Source: Mytilus californianus (lineage: Eukaryota; Mollusca; Bivalvia; Mytilida; Mytilidae). Taken from it: a stretch of 64,000 nt of DNA. Position numbers and translations under genes: made by a program. Below are positions 1 to 10,829 of this stretch, in pieces; the first letter of the stretch is position 1, and every line of letters starts with the position of its first letter. Where the stretch lies: NCBI RefSeq assembly GCF_021869535.1, contig NW_026262734.1, positions 113,785,588 through 113,849,587 of the forward strand. The letters are read 5' to 3'. The notes below the pieces were generated by a model. That model had not been told where the DNA came from and did no database searches. It saw nothing but the letters and a program-made list of their open reading frames with translations.

Positions 1-1
1 G

Positions 2-480
2 TTTTGTCCATCAGTCAAAACCACAGAAAATTTCTGAGGTTCAAATGGGAAGGAACCTTGTTTGAGTACACAGCCCTACCCTTCGGGTTTGCAGAGGGTC
101 CAAGGTTATTCACCAAAATAATGAAACCAATAATAGGTATATTGCGAAGGATGGTGTTCGTATGATCATATATCTAGACGACATACTCCTAATGGCAGAA
201 AACCCCCAAAAACTGGAAATTCACAGAAATTCAACATTATTTCTTCTCCAAAAATTATGATTTCTGATAAATTGGAAAAAATCAAGCTTAAATCCAACTC
301 AAAAGATAGAGTTTCTGGGTTTTCAGATAAATTCAGTAGAAATGATGTTCTATCTACCAACAGAAAAGGTATCTCAGATAAATACAAAATGCAGATAAAT
401 GTTAAGTGCAGACATTGTGACAGTAAGGCAATTAGCATAGTTGACAGGAAAGCTGTCATCCTCTATGCAAGCAATGTTTC
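2..480 (+). pseudogene. DIRS reverse transcriptase domain, broken
   Basis: The frame starting at base 2 reads an RT fingers/palm segment with the motif LPFGFAEGPRLF, typical of DIRS/Ngaro RT. A frameshift near base 150 moves the reading into another frame, where the catalytic palm motif YLDD is at 171-182 followed by ILLMAE. Both catalytic aspartates are present. Downstream similarity fades through further frame breaks. The N-terminal half of the RT lies outside the window. Not functional as it stands. Confidence 0.8.
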
Positions 481-639
481 CAGTAAATTTGCAAAGTCGT
501 TTTCTTCAAATGGATCAAATAAAGTGTCTGTTGCAGGAAAAGTCCTACGAACAAAAAATAATTCTCTCACAAACAGCAAGAGACGAATTAATTTGATGCG
601 TAACTAAAATAGAAGAGTTCAATGGAAAGGCAATAATAA

Positions 640-1108
640 CGCCTTGTCCAGATATTGTGATCACATCAGACGCCTCAAATTTAGGCTGGGTGCTTCCTTT
701 CAAGACGAAAGTACAGGTGGCATATGGGGAAAGCAAGAATCAAATTTCCACATCAATGCAAAAGAACTATTGGCAGCTTTTTTTGCAGTGCAAACATTCG
801 CAAAATAAAGGCTTCATTTGGCCTTTCATTTAAGAATAGACAATACTTCAGCAATATCATACATAAACAGAATGGGGGGCACAAAATCAAAAGATTTAAA
901 TCAAATAATGAAAAACATGTGGAACTGGTGTCAGGCAAGGAAGATAAGTCTCACTGCAGAGCACCTCCCAGGGAAAGAAAATCTTATAGCAGACTGGCAC
1001 TCGAGAAATATAAACGACACCAGCGATTGGAGTCTAGATCAAAATATTTTTCAACAAGTTCAAGACCAAACCGGTCCCCTAGAGATAGATCTGTTTGCTT
1101 CATGACTA
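640..1108 (+). pseudogene. DIRS RNase H domain, broken
   Basis: Three frame-separated pieces give an RNase H fold signature in order. TSDASNLGW (about 664-691) carries the first catalytic Asp. INAKELLAAFFAVQTF (about 750-797) carries the Glu. RIDNTSAISYINRMGG begins near 833 and carries the second Asp, and LPGKENLIADWHSR (about 964-1005) carries the last. At least two frameshifts separate the pieces. The last piece, 818-1105, is one open stretch of 95 codons and is the best preserved. The domain is specific to the RT-RNase H polyprotein of DIRS-like elements. Confidence 0.8.
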
Positions 1109-1109
1109 A

Positions 1110-1540
1110 ATTTTAAACTGAAAAAAATTGTGAGTTGGAAACCAGATCCAATCAGTCATGCGATAGATGCATTCCTGATGCCATAGACAACAATAAAGGG
1201 CTATGTCTTCTCCCCTTTTTCAATGATAGGTCGCTGTCTTTCCAAAGCCAGAAAGGAGAAGGCAACGTTATAAGTAATAGCCCCTGCATGGAAGCGCAAC
1301 CATGGTATCCAATGTTATTGGAAATGTTAATACAAGATCAAATAAAAATACCAATATTTCAAAATCTTTTGATGTCACCCCAGGGGGAACCACACCTACT
1401 GATTCAAACAGAGTCTCTCAATCTTGTGGCATGGAAAATTTCAGGGAACGAAGTACTACAGAGGGACTATCAAAAGCAGCTGCAGAGTTGCATGAAAAAG
1501 CTTGGAGACCAGGAACCTAACTTTCTTACAAGAGCTCCTG
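1110..1540 (+). pseudogene. DIRS connector between RNase H and recombinase, broken
   Basis: Segments in two frames match the connector that follows RNase H in animal DIRS elements. They include SFQSQKGEGN in one frame with PWYPMLLEMLIQDQ, and later a stretch containing LVAWKISGNEVLQ near 1427-1465. No catalytic residues are expected here. The frame switches near 1250-1300 show that it is decayed. Confidence 0.55.
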
Positions 1541-1541
1541 G

Positions 1542-2400
1542 GGAAAATGGGTCAGCTGGTGTAGTGAACAATCAGTTAATCCTTTTCAGGCCCCTTTGGC
1601 CACTGTCATTGAATTTCTTTTCAAAAATTGTTCAGAGATGGTTTACAATATAGAACAATAAATACTTATAGGCCTGCAATTTCAAAGAATCCTCCATTAA
1701 TTGATAGTTTACAAGTAGGAAAACATCCTCTTGTTATTCGACATATGAGAGCCATTTTCAATGAAAGGACACCAACGTCAAAATATGAGTTTTCTTGGGA
1801 TGTTGATATTGTCTTGAATGAAATTTCATCATGGGGTACAAATCAAGCTTTAGACATTAAACACCTTTCATGGAAGTTAGTGATGTTGTTGGCTCTATCT
1901 TCAGCTGGTAGAGCATCTGAAATAGGCATGTTAAATTGTAAATATATGAAACAACAAGGTTCACAAATATTGTTTGAGTTACCAAAACTAACCAAAACTT
2001 GTCGTCCTGGTTCTTAAACTAAATCAATAGCTTTCAACTTTTTCCCTAATGAAAAGAGTTTATGTGTTGTTACTTGCATTACTGACTATATGTCTCGCAC
2101 ACAATCATGGAGAGAACAAGGAGATAATATTGATAGATCGTGGCTCCTTTTGAGTGTTGTTAAACCTCATCATCATATAGTTCCTTCATTAGTTGCAAGA
2201 GTGTTAAAAGAGACAATAAGAAAATCTTGTTTCTCATCCCTTTTTAATGGTCATTCGACACGTTCAGCCTCTACTTCAAAGGCAAAACGCGTTGGATTAT
2301 CTACCTAAGATGTAATAGATCAGGCAAAATGGAAAAATGAGTCTACTTTTATGAGATTTTACTGTAAACCTATAATTTCCAATAATTTTTAACAAGCAGT
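1542..2400 (+). pseudogene. DIRS tyrosine recombinase, broken
   Basis: The N-terminal SAM-like part starts near 1542 with SWGKWVSWCSEQ. After a frameshift, 1628-2015 carries the core-binding part and the first catalytic Arg in LALSSAGRASEIGML. The reading then shifts frame again. The H-x-x-R motif sits in GHSTRSASTSKAKR, with His at 2252 and Arg at 2261. The catalytic Tyr is at 2360-2362 in STFMRFYCKPI. It is in frame with H-x-x-R but separated from it by a TAA at 2306-2308. All four recognisable catalytic positions survive although the frame is broken. Confidence 0.85.
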
Positions 2401-2454
2401 ACTTACTAGGTAAGCTTTGAACTAACACTGGAATATCTAGTTGAGGTTATGATA

Positions 2455-3166
2455 CGAAGTGTGCGAAATGGAATTCTAATTTTATGAATAACCGAAACAA
2501 GATATGAAAGTGTTCCCTCCCTCACTCGCCTTTAATCACTTTCAAATTTATCGGTTATTCTATTTTATTTACTAGATATACTCACTATTTACATCTTATA
2601 TTCTATCTCTGTATTTTGCAGATCTGGGAAGTAGAACAAGGGAACAGGGATGAATTCCGAACAGTCCAAGGAGTATTGGTGGAACCAAGAAAGATTGATG
2701 ACCAAGATTGGACCAGGATTATCAAAATAAATGATATTAAATGTTTTGCTTTGTTTAGAGTATTTGTATTTCAGTGTTCTAAAATAGATAACACAATAAA
2801 CAAAAAAATACACAAATGTTAACAGGTTTATAAAATCAACAAGAAGTACATAATTATGAAATGTGGTATAATATAAATGAGACAATTATCCACTGAAGGA
2901 CATGCTTTCTTTAATGGGGTTTATCGTCAGTCGTTTCCTGAAGTTTATTTCTGATTGATTTCGTTGAGCCTATGTTTAGATTTTGCAGTCAAATTCTTTT
3001 TTCTCTTCACTGGACGCTCTTCAGTAAGAGAACGAGGAAATGCACGTGGAACATGCATTATCTTAGGGATTGGCTAATCAGGTTGCGTGCGCAGCAAGAG
3101 ATAACACTTGCATATCTTGTTTCGGTTATTCATAAAATAAGAATTCTATTTCGCACACTTCGTGTG
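2455..3166. repeat. ~59-bp inverted repeat pair, likely DIRS terminal/internal complementary repeats
   Basis: About 2455-2514 and 3107-3166 are reverse complements with only a few mismatches. Shared landmarks are GAAGTGTGCGAAAT on one arm and ATTTCGCACACTTC on the other. The arms lie downstream of the recombinase and enclose ~590 bp. DIRS elements carry inverted termini and an internal complementary region in this place. A smaller hairpin (GAATAACCGA with TCGGTTATTC, about 2486-2495 and 2551-2560) lies at the left arm. The enclosed 2580-2885 holds a 68-codon open stretch after a TTTTGCAG acceptor-like site, which I do not recognise. Confidence 0.75.
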
Positions 3167-4935
3167 CTTATTAAATTCCAAATTCGAACTCATGCTACTG
3201 AGATATCGTGGCACCAAATCGCCTTGCACTATGCCCGACGCGCTAGACCACTCAACCACATAGGCTCTATAATAATAAAGCTTTCGGTGGCCGGGTGTTA
3301 CCTTTCCTCGTCAGTTTTTATCTAGCGTCGTAACACAGTACATGCTATATAAGGCATGAAGATGGAATTGTTACAGATCAGCTGAATTATCTATTGTAAA
3401 GGATCCTACAAATTAATGTAAGATGCAGTCACAGAAATAATTATATTATAAGTACTTCTGAACCAGTGACGACTCTACAACAGATTATATCCATCGGATG
3501 TAAATTTGCAGAAGCAAATTTTTTGTTCTTCCTGGCCGGGATTCGAACTCATGCTACTGAGATATCGTGGCACCAAATCGCCTTGCACTATGCCCGACGC
3601 GCTAGACCACTGGACCACCTAGACTCTATAATAATAAAGCTTTCGGTGGCCGGGTGTTACCTTTCCTCGTCAGTTTTTATCTAGCGTCGTAACACAGTAC
3701 ATGCTATATAAGGCATGAAGATGGAATTGTTACAGATCAGCTGAATTATCTATTGTAAAGGATCCTACAAATTAATGTAAGATGCAGTCACAGAAATAAT
3801 TATATTATAAGTACTTCTGAACCAGTGACGACTCTACAACAGATTATATCCATCGGATGTAAATTTGCAGAAGCAAATTTTTTGTTCTTCCTGGCCGGGA
3901 TTCGAACTCATGCTACTGAGATATCGTGGCACCAAATCGCCTTGCACTATGCCCGACGCGCTAGACCACTGGACCACCTAGACTCTATAATAATAAAGCT
4001 TTCGGTGGCCGGGTGTTACCTTTCCTCGTCAGTTTTTATCTAGCGTCGTAACACAGTACATGCTATATAAGGCATGAAGATGGAATTGTTACAGATCAGC
4101 TGAATTATCTATTGTAAAGGATCCTACAAATTAATGTAAGATGCAGTCACAGAAATAATTATATTATAAGTACTTCTGAACCAGTGACGACTCTACAACA
4201 GATTATATCCATCGGATGTAAATTTGCAGAAGCAAATTTTTTGTTCTTCCTGGCCGGGATTCGAACTCATGCTACTGAGATATCGTGGCACCAAATCGCC
4301 TTGCACTATGCCCGACGCGCTAGACCACTGGACCACCTAGACTCTATAATAATAAAGCTTGCGGTGGCCGGGTGTTACCTTCCCTCGTCAGTTTCTATCT
4401 AGCGTCGTAACATAGTACATGATATTTACGGCATGAATATGGAATTGTTACAGATCAGCTGAATTATCTATTGTAAAGGATCCTACAAATTAATGTAAGA
4501 TGCAGTCACAGAAATAATTATATTATAAGTACTTCTGAACCAGTGACGACTCTACAACAGATTATATCCATCGGATGTAAATTTGCAGAAGCAAATTTTT
4601 TGTTCTTCCTGGCCGGGATTCGAACTCATGCTACTGAGATATCGTGGCACCAAATCGCCTTGCACTATGACCGACGCGCTAGACCACTGGACCACCTAGA
4701 CTCTATAATAATAAAGCTTGCGGTGGCCGGGTGTTACCTTCCCTCGTCAGTTTCTATCTAGCGTCGTAACATAGTACATGATATTTACGGCATGAATATG
4801 GAATTGTTACAGATCAGCTGAATTATCTATTGTAAAGGATCCTACAAATTAATGTAAGGTGCATTAACAGAAATAAATATATTATAAGTACGTCTGAACC
4901 AGTGACGACTCTACAACAGATTTGATCCATCGGAT
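3167..4935. repeat. 359-bp tandem array with tRNA-like module, five units
   Basis: The same ~359-bp unit recurs in head-to-tail order. The landmark TTCGAACT occurs at 3183, 3542, 3901, 4260 and 4619, exactly 359 bp apart. The first unit is cut at its left edge by the DIRS end. The last fades at about 4935 after a diverged copy of the CAGTGACGACTCTACAACAG segment. Units 2 and 3 are nearly identical. Units 4 and 5 share a few changes (GATATTTACGGC in place of CTATATAAGGC), which suggests stepwise duplication. The repeated 72-codon open frame on the plus strand is the antisense of the tRNA-like part and is not a gene. Confidence 0.95.
3181..4703 (-). other. tRNA-like (SINE-head type) modules, one per 359-bp unit
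   Basis: On the minus strand each unit reads GGTCCAGTGGTCTAGCG (A-box-like) and, about 50 bp later, GAGTTCGAATCCC (B-box-like), then CGGCCA. Modules lie at about 3181-3267 (cut), 3533-3626, 3892-3985, 4251-4344 and 4610-4703. The ~94-bp length with extra bases before the B box resembles a class II (Ser/Leu-like) tRNA. The T stem and acceptor stem do not pair well, so these are tRNA-derived internal promoter modules and not working tRNA genes. Module 5 differs by one base in the middle (TATGACC for TATGCCC on the plus strand). Confidence 0.7.
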
Positions 4936-4995
4936 CACCAGCAGTGATGGTGACACAAGGCTGAAAATACATATGTATATATATATATATTTATA

Positions 4996-5980
4996 TTAGT
5001 CTAAATTGAAAACAACGTTCAAACCTATGATTGCGTTGGATAAAAACCGACATTTTTATACGTGTTCATGCAAAACAAATTTCTTCGTAGAGGGGTCTAA
5101 ATACAGCACAAACAACATTTTCCAAAAGACCAATAAAGTGAAAAAGTATATTTAAACAACACGCATTTGACTAACAGGTCGAACAACGGATGTTCCTAAA
5201 CCCAGCTGACTTCCATCGGCGATTGCCAAATAAACGGATCAGAAAAAGTAACTAACTGATTTATTATTAATTTAATACCAAACAGAAACAATACACTTGC
5301 GGAAAAGATGGTATACCGTAAACATGAGGTGCAAACATTTGTACACCATATCCGGATTCCGACAATTAATGTCTCTTCAGTGATGTTAGGAATCGAAACG
5401 GTATTAGGAAGGACATATAATTTACCTCAATTTAGGATAGACTCTTTGATTTTGAAGAGTCGAAATAGGATGAACGGATCATATAAACCCGAAGGCAAAT
5501 GTAATACAAGCCCAAACGAAAAAATATAAATAAGTCTTAATTGAAAACAACGTTCAAACCTATGATTGCGTTGGATGAAAACCGCAATTTTTATACTTGT
5601 GCATGCAAAACAAATTTCTTGGTAGATGGGCCTAAATACAGCACAAACAACATTTTCCAAAAGACCACAAAAGTGAAAAAGTAAATTTAAACAAAACGCA
5701 TTTGACTAACAGGTCGAACAACGGATGTTCTTAAACCCTGTTGACTGCCATTGGCGATTGCCAAATAAACGGATCACAAGATGTAACAAAATGGATCTTT
5801 ATTATCAATTTAATGCCAAACAGAAAACAATACACTTGCGGAAAAGATGGTATATCGCAAACACAAGGTGCAAAAATTTGTACACCATATCCGGATTTCG
5901 ACAATTAATGTATCTTCAGTGATGTTAGGAATCGAAACGGTATTTAGAAGGCCATATAATTTACCTCAATTTAGGATAGA
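4996..5980. repeat. ~450-bp direct repeat, two copies 535 bp apart
   Basis: 4996-5448 and 5532-5980 are diverged copies in the same orientation. Both contain TTGAAAACAACGTTC, GCACAAACAACATTTTCC and GATGTTAGGAATCGAAACGG. Each copy lies next to a (TA)n run (4977-4992; 5982-5993). The open frames inside are short and not conserved between the copies, so I call no gene. Element type unknown. Confidence 0.8.
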
Positions 5981-6164
5981 CTATATATATATATAAGTCT
6001 AAAGATTTGCACAACGGTACTAATATCAGATGGTTATAAACGAAGATGATGTTATAAAATCGTTTTGACTAATATTTCGGCTTAACAAATAGCCTTCGTC
6101 AGTGTCAATAATTTTAACAATGCTAATTGTATGTTGAAAATAGCCCAATAATACAGGTAAGTTT

Positions 6165-6345
6165 CGGTCTACAGTTTTTGGTGGGGTTCGTGTTGCTTAG
6201 TCTTTAGTTTTCTATGTTGTGTCATCTGTACTATTATTTTTCTGTTTGTCTTTTTATTTTTGGCCATGGCGTTGTCAGTTTGTTTTCGATCGATGAGTTT
6301 GACTGTCCCTCTGGTATCTTTCGTCCCTCTTTTAATCCCAAGTCT
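6165..6345 (+). repeat. PLE-associated 3'-tail repeat
   Basis: Starts with CAGTTTTTGGTGGGGTTCG, passes GCCATGGCGTTGTCAG, and ends at ATCTTTCGTCCCTCTTT. The same segment follows RT-coding PLE fragments at 30.9-31.19 kb and 40.2-40.44 kb, so it is probably the 3' untranslated end of that element. A separate motif, TTTGACTAATATTTCGGC with CTTCGTCAGTG at 6064-6109, precedes it. Confidence 0.8.
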
Positions 6346-8505
6346 TGTTCATCATAATTAAAAACAAAACTCGATACTCAATAGACGTGACTTTGTATAT
6401 ATAAAACCCGAAATGAGTGTAAAATAAAACTTCTTTTTTTTTTCTATTTGTGCCGTTTAGATGATGTATATTTAATTCTTTTATCCAAAAGCTTTCCCGA
6501 ACCTGTCGCTAGGCATCACTCCAGTGAATGGCTTGTTCAGTCACTAGGATTTTCATGCGGTTAAAGTCATCAAGTGTATGACTCAACTGTCTGAAATGCT
6601 CCTATGGCCATTGATGCTAAAAACAAAACAAAAAAAAAACAAACAAAGCAAAAGGTTAAATGTACAAAGATTTTAAGCGGTTTTACAATAAAATTCCCAA
6701 TTCGAAACAACAAAGTTTTATTACGGTTTTTTTGTCTTGGCTTTCAAGTTATTTTAAATTTATCTGGTTGTATTTCACGATATTACTCCGTTTCAAAAAA
6801 AATAAAAATGTTCCCATCAAATTGAAGAAAGCTAGAGTTTGCCCCGAAAAAATTGAGGCGCCGCAAATCGGTTTTCTCTTAGACATTACTTTGTCTTTAG
6901 CAGCACAATCTTTATAATCAGTTCGTAGAGTACACGTTTTGTTTTCTTCTTATTAACATACAAATTAATAGAAATTATTTGAATGGTACCAGCAGATAAC
7001 AAAGTTTTGAAAAGGATGTTGATGTTTGAGTCAAACTAGAAATAATAAGAATTGGTAAGGATATGTGTTAAAACATAATTAAAATCTCTTTGTATGTGTT
7101 TTATACTACTATTGACTAGTGTCATTATGTGGTACAATACGCATAGTCCCTTGTCAATCCCTCCTTATAATCCCAATGCTTGACTAGAGGATAAAAGATA
7201 CCCTGGTTTGATTTCTCCAGAAGCATTGCAACAACTTTTTAAGATGTCCGTAGGTGGCCTGTTGGAAGTCCATATATCTACCCCTATCCACCCCGTCTTT
7301 TTATCAAGAGACAGTTCCGTCCTTCATTTTGGTGGAACCACTTTGCCGAATCTACCTATTCGGCTTGCTATGAATAGAAAAAAAAGAAACATTATATATA
7401 GTTTGATATTAATCACAATTTACATAAAAGTTGTTAAAGATACAGTATTAGCTGTAATGTCAGATGAGTCCTTATACATGAATTCTGATTTAATTTTTTA
7501 TTTTTACTAATGAAGATACTAGCAGAATGTTTTATCATCATATGATTCACTTTTATAATTCTAATTTGCATTACAGAGAGGTTGTTTAAACAAAACTGAT
7601 TTAATTCCTAGGGTTTTCTTTTGTACACAAAAAGTCACAACTTTATCGAGCCATCATGTTAAGAAACATGCATCCTTTTCTGATAAAAAAATCCAATTTT
7701 TTTGTTATCCAATTTTATTAATAGTCATATCTAAATCAGTTCCATGATGTGTACTAGATACGTTTTGCGGTCACCATCAGGAATTAGTTTGTTAATACCA
7801 TATGTCTGTGTCTCAAACCACTACTGACAATATTTTGCAGTCTTGGATCTTAAGTTACCAGAATAGCTTTATTTAATAGAGAGTGTTCTCCTTTTATATC
7901 AGTAGGTTTTCGGCACTTCAGGATAAGGCGTCAAGGAGTCAGGCAGATTGCACGCAACCACATCGTTCACTGGAACGCAACCCAAATAGAGATCATACAA
8001 TAAGGTCAAATGTACAGACACACGTAAGAAGGAAAGAAAGAAGATACACGTTCATGCATTTTTTGTTCAGATGAGCTCTTCCGACAGAGTGCACTAAGGT
8101 AGAGTTACACCGAGTGACTGTATTGTACTTCTACAAAACGATGCAAAACGTACGTAGCGGAATTCATCACGCTAGCATGTGTAAAGGAAGAGAGGTCATT
8201 ACAGGTGATTACAGGTACGACACAGGAGCGATCAACGTAGTTGAAACAAATTGGAAATATAAACGACGGTTAAGCATTCATCTGTCTGTGTTCGTAGATT
8301 CATCACAGAATGATGATCGATAACCATGTGAAATTCAAGTAGGCAAAATTTGCCTGTGTAAGGATCTACCGCTGACAAGTCAATCGTCGGAATATTTTTA
8401 TCATAACTAATCTGTAGAACCATCACCAAGCCTTCAACATCGACAGTTCATTTGAACGTCTTTTCCACACATCAATTTGAGGAAAAGGAGATCGAAAAGG
8501 AAGCA
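6346..8505. other. No supported gene
   Basis: AT-rich sequence with only short open frames (a 100-codon frame at 7208-7510 and a 63-codon frame at 7883-8074) that show no recognisable domain and no consistent splice structure. Nothing else stands out. Confidence 0.6.
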
Positions 8506-8509
8506 ATAA

Positions 8510-9000
8510 ATATGAAAATGGAAATGGGGAATATGTCAAAGTGACAACAACACTACCAAAGAGCAATAAAATTGAAAATGGAAATGGGGAATCTGTCAAA
8601 GTGACAACAACACTACCAAAAAACAAAACACAAAAAAACAGCGGAAGGCCACCAAAGGGTCTTCAACACAGCGAGAAAATCCCACATTCGGAGGCTGGCT
8701 TCAGCTGGCCCCAAAACAAAAGTATGTACTTGTTCAGTGAAAATGGACGTCATACTAAACTCCAAAACATATAAATGAACTAAAATTAAAAAAAAACATT
8801 TAAGACTTACAAAGGCCAGAGACTTCTGACTTGGGACAGGCGCAAAAATGCGGTGGGGTTAAACATGTTTTGTGAGATCTCAACCCACTCTCTATACTTC
8901 TAGCTAATGTAAATTAAACAAACACACAGCAATAAGCACAGTAAAACTCAGTTAAAAAGAAGTCCGAGTCCGATGTCAGAGGACACAATGTAAATACAAA
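8510..9000 (+). repeat. Dispersed mussel-type repeat with 61-bp tandem head
   Basis: GAAAATGGAAATGGGGAAT recurs at about 8513 and 8574, the two copies of a 61-bp unit. GGAAGGCCACCAAAGGGTCT, a GACTTGGGACAGGCGC core (about 8830-8845) and GTGGGGTTAAAC follow. I recognise this string as a common dispersed repeat of mytilid genomes (from memory, no search run). No coding capacity. Confidence 0.65.
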
Positions 9001-10585
9001 ATCAATTAGATAAGGGGTGAGATGTTAAACGATATCAGAAAGACAATCATAACCTTGAACAACATGCCGCCAAATAAAATAATGTACACAGGTAAATTAA
9101 AATAATTTTGTAGTAAGATATACAGTAATGGAATACGGAATTATTTTTTACAAAATAAATAATTTTGTTGTTCATCGTACGAGAACATGAACATTTCTAG
9201 TCATACCAAACACTTATCAAAGCTGGTATATATTAAAAAATGAGAGACGAGAATTGAAGCTAAAGAAGTAAACATTAAATAACAAAAAAACATTACAAAT
9301 TGTATCAACAGGTCAAATTAACACGAAAGTACGATTTGAGAGTACTGGCAGTTACTGAAAGCTAGTTAAAAGCCAAAAACAATCAATAATAAAAAATCAT
9401 GCATCAGAGACTAAAATCAACTAAAACACATCCCAGGGATTTTGTATTTTAACGTCATGGACAGTCAAAGAAGACATGACTTGTGCAATGCCAAAGGTAA
9501 AAGTATCGACAGGCAGTAGGATAGTTAGGAGTTCACCTTTTAATAAATAATTAGATATAAGAAGATGTGGTATGAGTGCCACTGAGACAACTCTCCATCC
9601 AAGTCACCATTTGTAAAAGAAAATCATTATAGGTCAAAGTACGGCCTTCAACACGGAGCCTTGGCTCACACCGAACAGCAATATATAAAGGGCCCCAAAA
9701 ATTACTAGTGTAAAACCATTCAAACAGGAAAACCAACGGTCTAATCTATATAAAAAAAACGAGAAACGAGAAACACTTATGAACCACATCAACAAACGAC
9801 AACTACTGAACATCAGGTTCCTGACTTACGACAGGTGCAAACAAACGCAGCGGGTTTAACCGTATTAATAGGCGCCAACCTTCACCCTCATCTGAATCAA
9901 TAGTGTAACATCACAACATAGAAAGACAAACTATAAAATATCAATTGAAATGGCTTAACTCAATCAAAAGACATATTAACAAAATCAAGTGAACCTATAC
10001 TGCACGAATAAATTTGATCTATGACACAATGTAAATACAAAATAAATAAAGCAAGGGGTTTAGATGTAAAAGAATATCAGAAGACAACAATAACCTTGGA
10101 CAAAATGCCGCCAAATAAAATATCGTACACAAGTAAATAAAAATAATTTGTTGTAAGGTATACATGAAGTACGGAAATATTTGTTATACAAAATAAATAA
10201 TTTTGTTGTTCATAGTACGAGAACAGACGTGAAAATTATTGTCATACCAAACACTTATCAATGGTGGTATCTATCAAAAATAGTGTGACGAGATATAACA
10301 CTAAATAGGTAAACATTAAATAACAAAAATGCATTACAAATTGTATCAACAGGTCAAATTAACACGAAAGTACGATATGAGAGTATTGGAAGTTACTGAT
10401 AGCTAGTTAAAAGCCAAAAACAATCAATAATAAAAAATCATGCATCAGAGAATAAAATCAACTAATACACATCCCAGGGATTTAGTGTTTTAACGTCATG
10501 GACAGTCAAAGAAGACATGACTTGTGCAATGCCAAAATAAAAGTATCGACAGGTAGTAGGATAGTTAGGAGTTAATCTTTTTATA
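8980..10585. repeat. ~560-bp direct repeat, two copies ~1040 bp apart
   Basis: 8980-9545 and 10018-10585 match along their length, including ATGCCGCCAAATAAAAT, AAATAATTTTGTTGTTCAT, CAACAGGTCAAATTAACACG and ACTTGTGCAATGCCAAA. A third-party repeat (9550-9900) lies between them. The pair could be a tandem duplication or the two ends of an unrecognised element. Confidence 0.8.
9550..9900 (+). repeat. Dispersed repeat, also at 53275-53525 in reverse
   Basis: Contains GAGTGCCACTGAGACAACTC, AACACGGAGCCTTGGCTCAC and ACACTTATGAACCACATCAA. The reverse complement recurs at 53275-53525, and a fragment (ACGAGAAACACTTATGAACC) at about 45960-45980. Its end carries CCTGACTTACGACAGGTGC and GCGGGTTTAAC, related to the core of other repeat families here. 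Confidence 0.75.
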
Positions 10586-10648
10586 AATATGTATAATGCT
10601 ATAAATAGAGTAATCTCTATAGATAATGAACGTGTATGTGTATTTATA

Positions 10649-10673
10649 CCCCCCCCCCCCCCCCCCCCCCCCC
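10649..10673. repeat. Poly-C tract, 25 bases
   Basis: Uninterrupted run of 25 C bases, followed by AGAAAAAA. It lies just beyond the 3' end of the minus-strand PLE at 10830-13445. Confidence 0.95.
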
Positions 10674-10829
10674 AGAAAAAAACGTTTGAAAAGAATACAA
10701 ATTTAGTTATGTTTTAATTTGCTGATGACAAAATCGATATTTGTGCCAATGGATACTATATTCAAAGATCTAATTACAACATTGGTAAGATAATCTTTAC
10801 TAATAAGTTTGTTTAAAGGTTCGATGAGT

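Larger units (their letters stand above)
1..3181 (+). mobile_element. DIRS-type (tyrosine recombinase) retroelement, 3' part, decayed
   Basis: Order on the plus strand is RT, RNase H, a connector, then a tyrosine recombinase, followed by a ~60-bp inverted repeat pair. This is the order of DIRS-order retroelements, which integrate with a tyrosine recombinase instead of a DDE integrase. The 5' part (gag and left terminus) lies before the window. Every domain is broken by frameshifts or stops, so the copy is dead. Similarity to the DIRS family is recognised by eye from the RT, RNase H and recombinase motifs. The right end appears to stop at about 3181, where tandem-repeat sequence starts. Confidence 0.85.

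Noticed and set aside
2616..2822. 68-codon frame after an acceptor-like TTTTGCAG in the DIRS 3' region
   Set aside because: No match to a known DIRS product and no partner exon; kept only as part of the inverted-repeat loop.
3466..4761. Four copies of a 72-codon plus-strand open frame (with GIRTHATEISWHQIALHYARR)
   Set aside because: It is the antisense reading of the tRNA-like module in the 359-bp array; repetition comes from the array, not from protein conservation.
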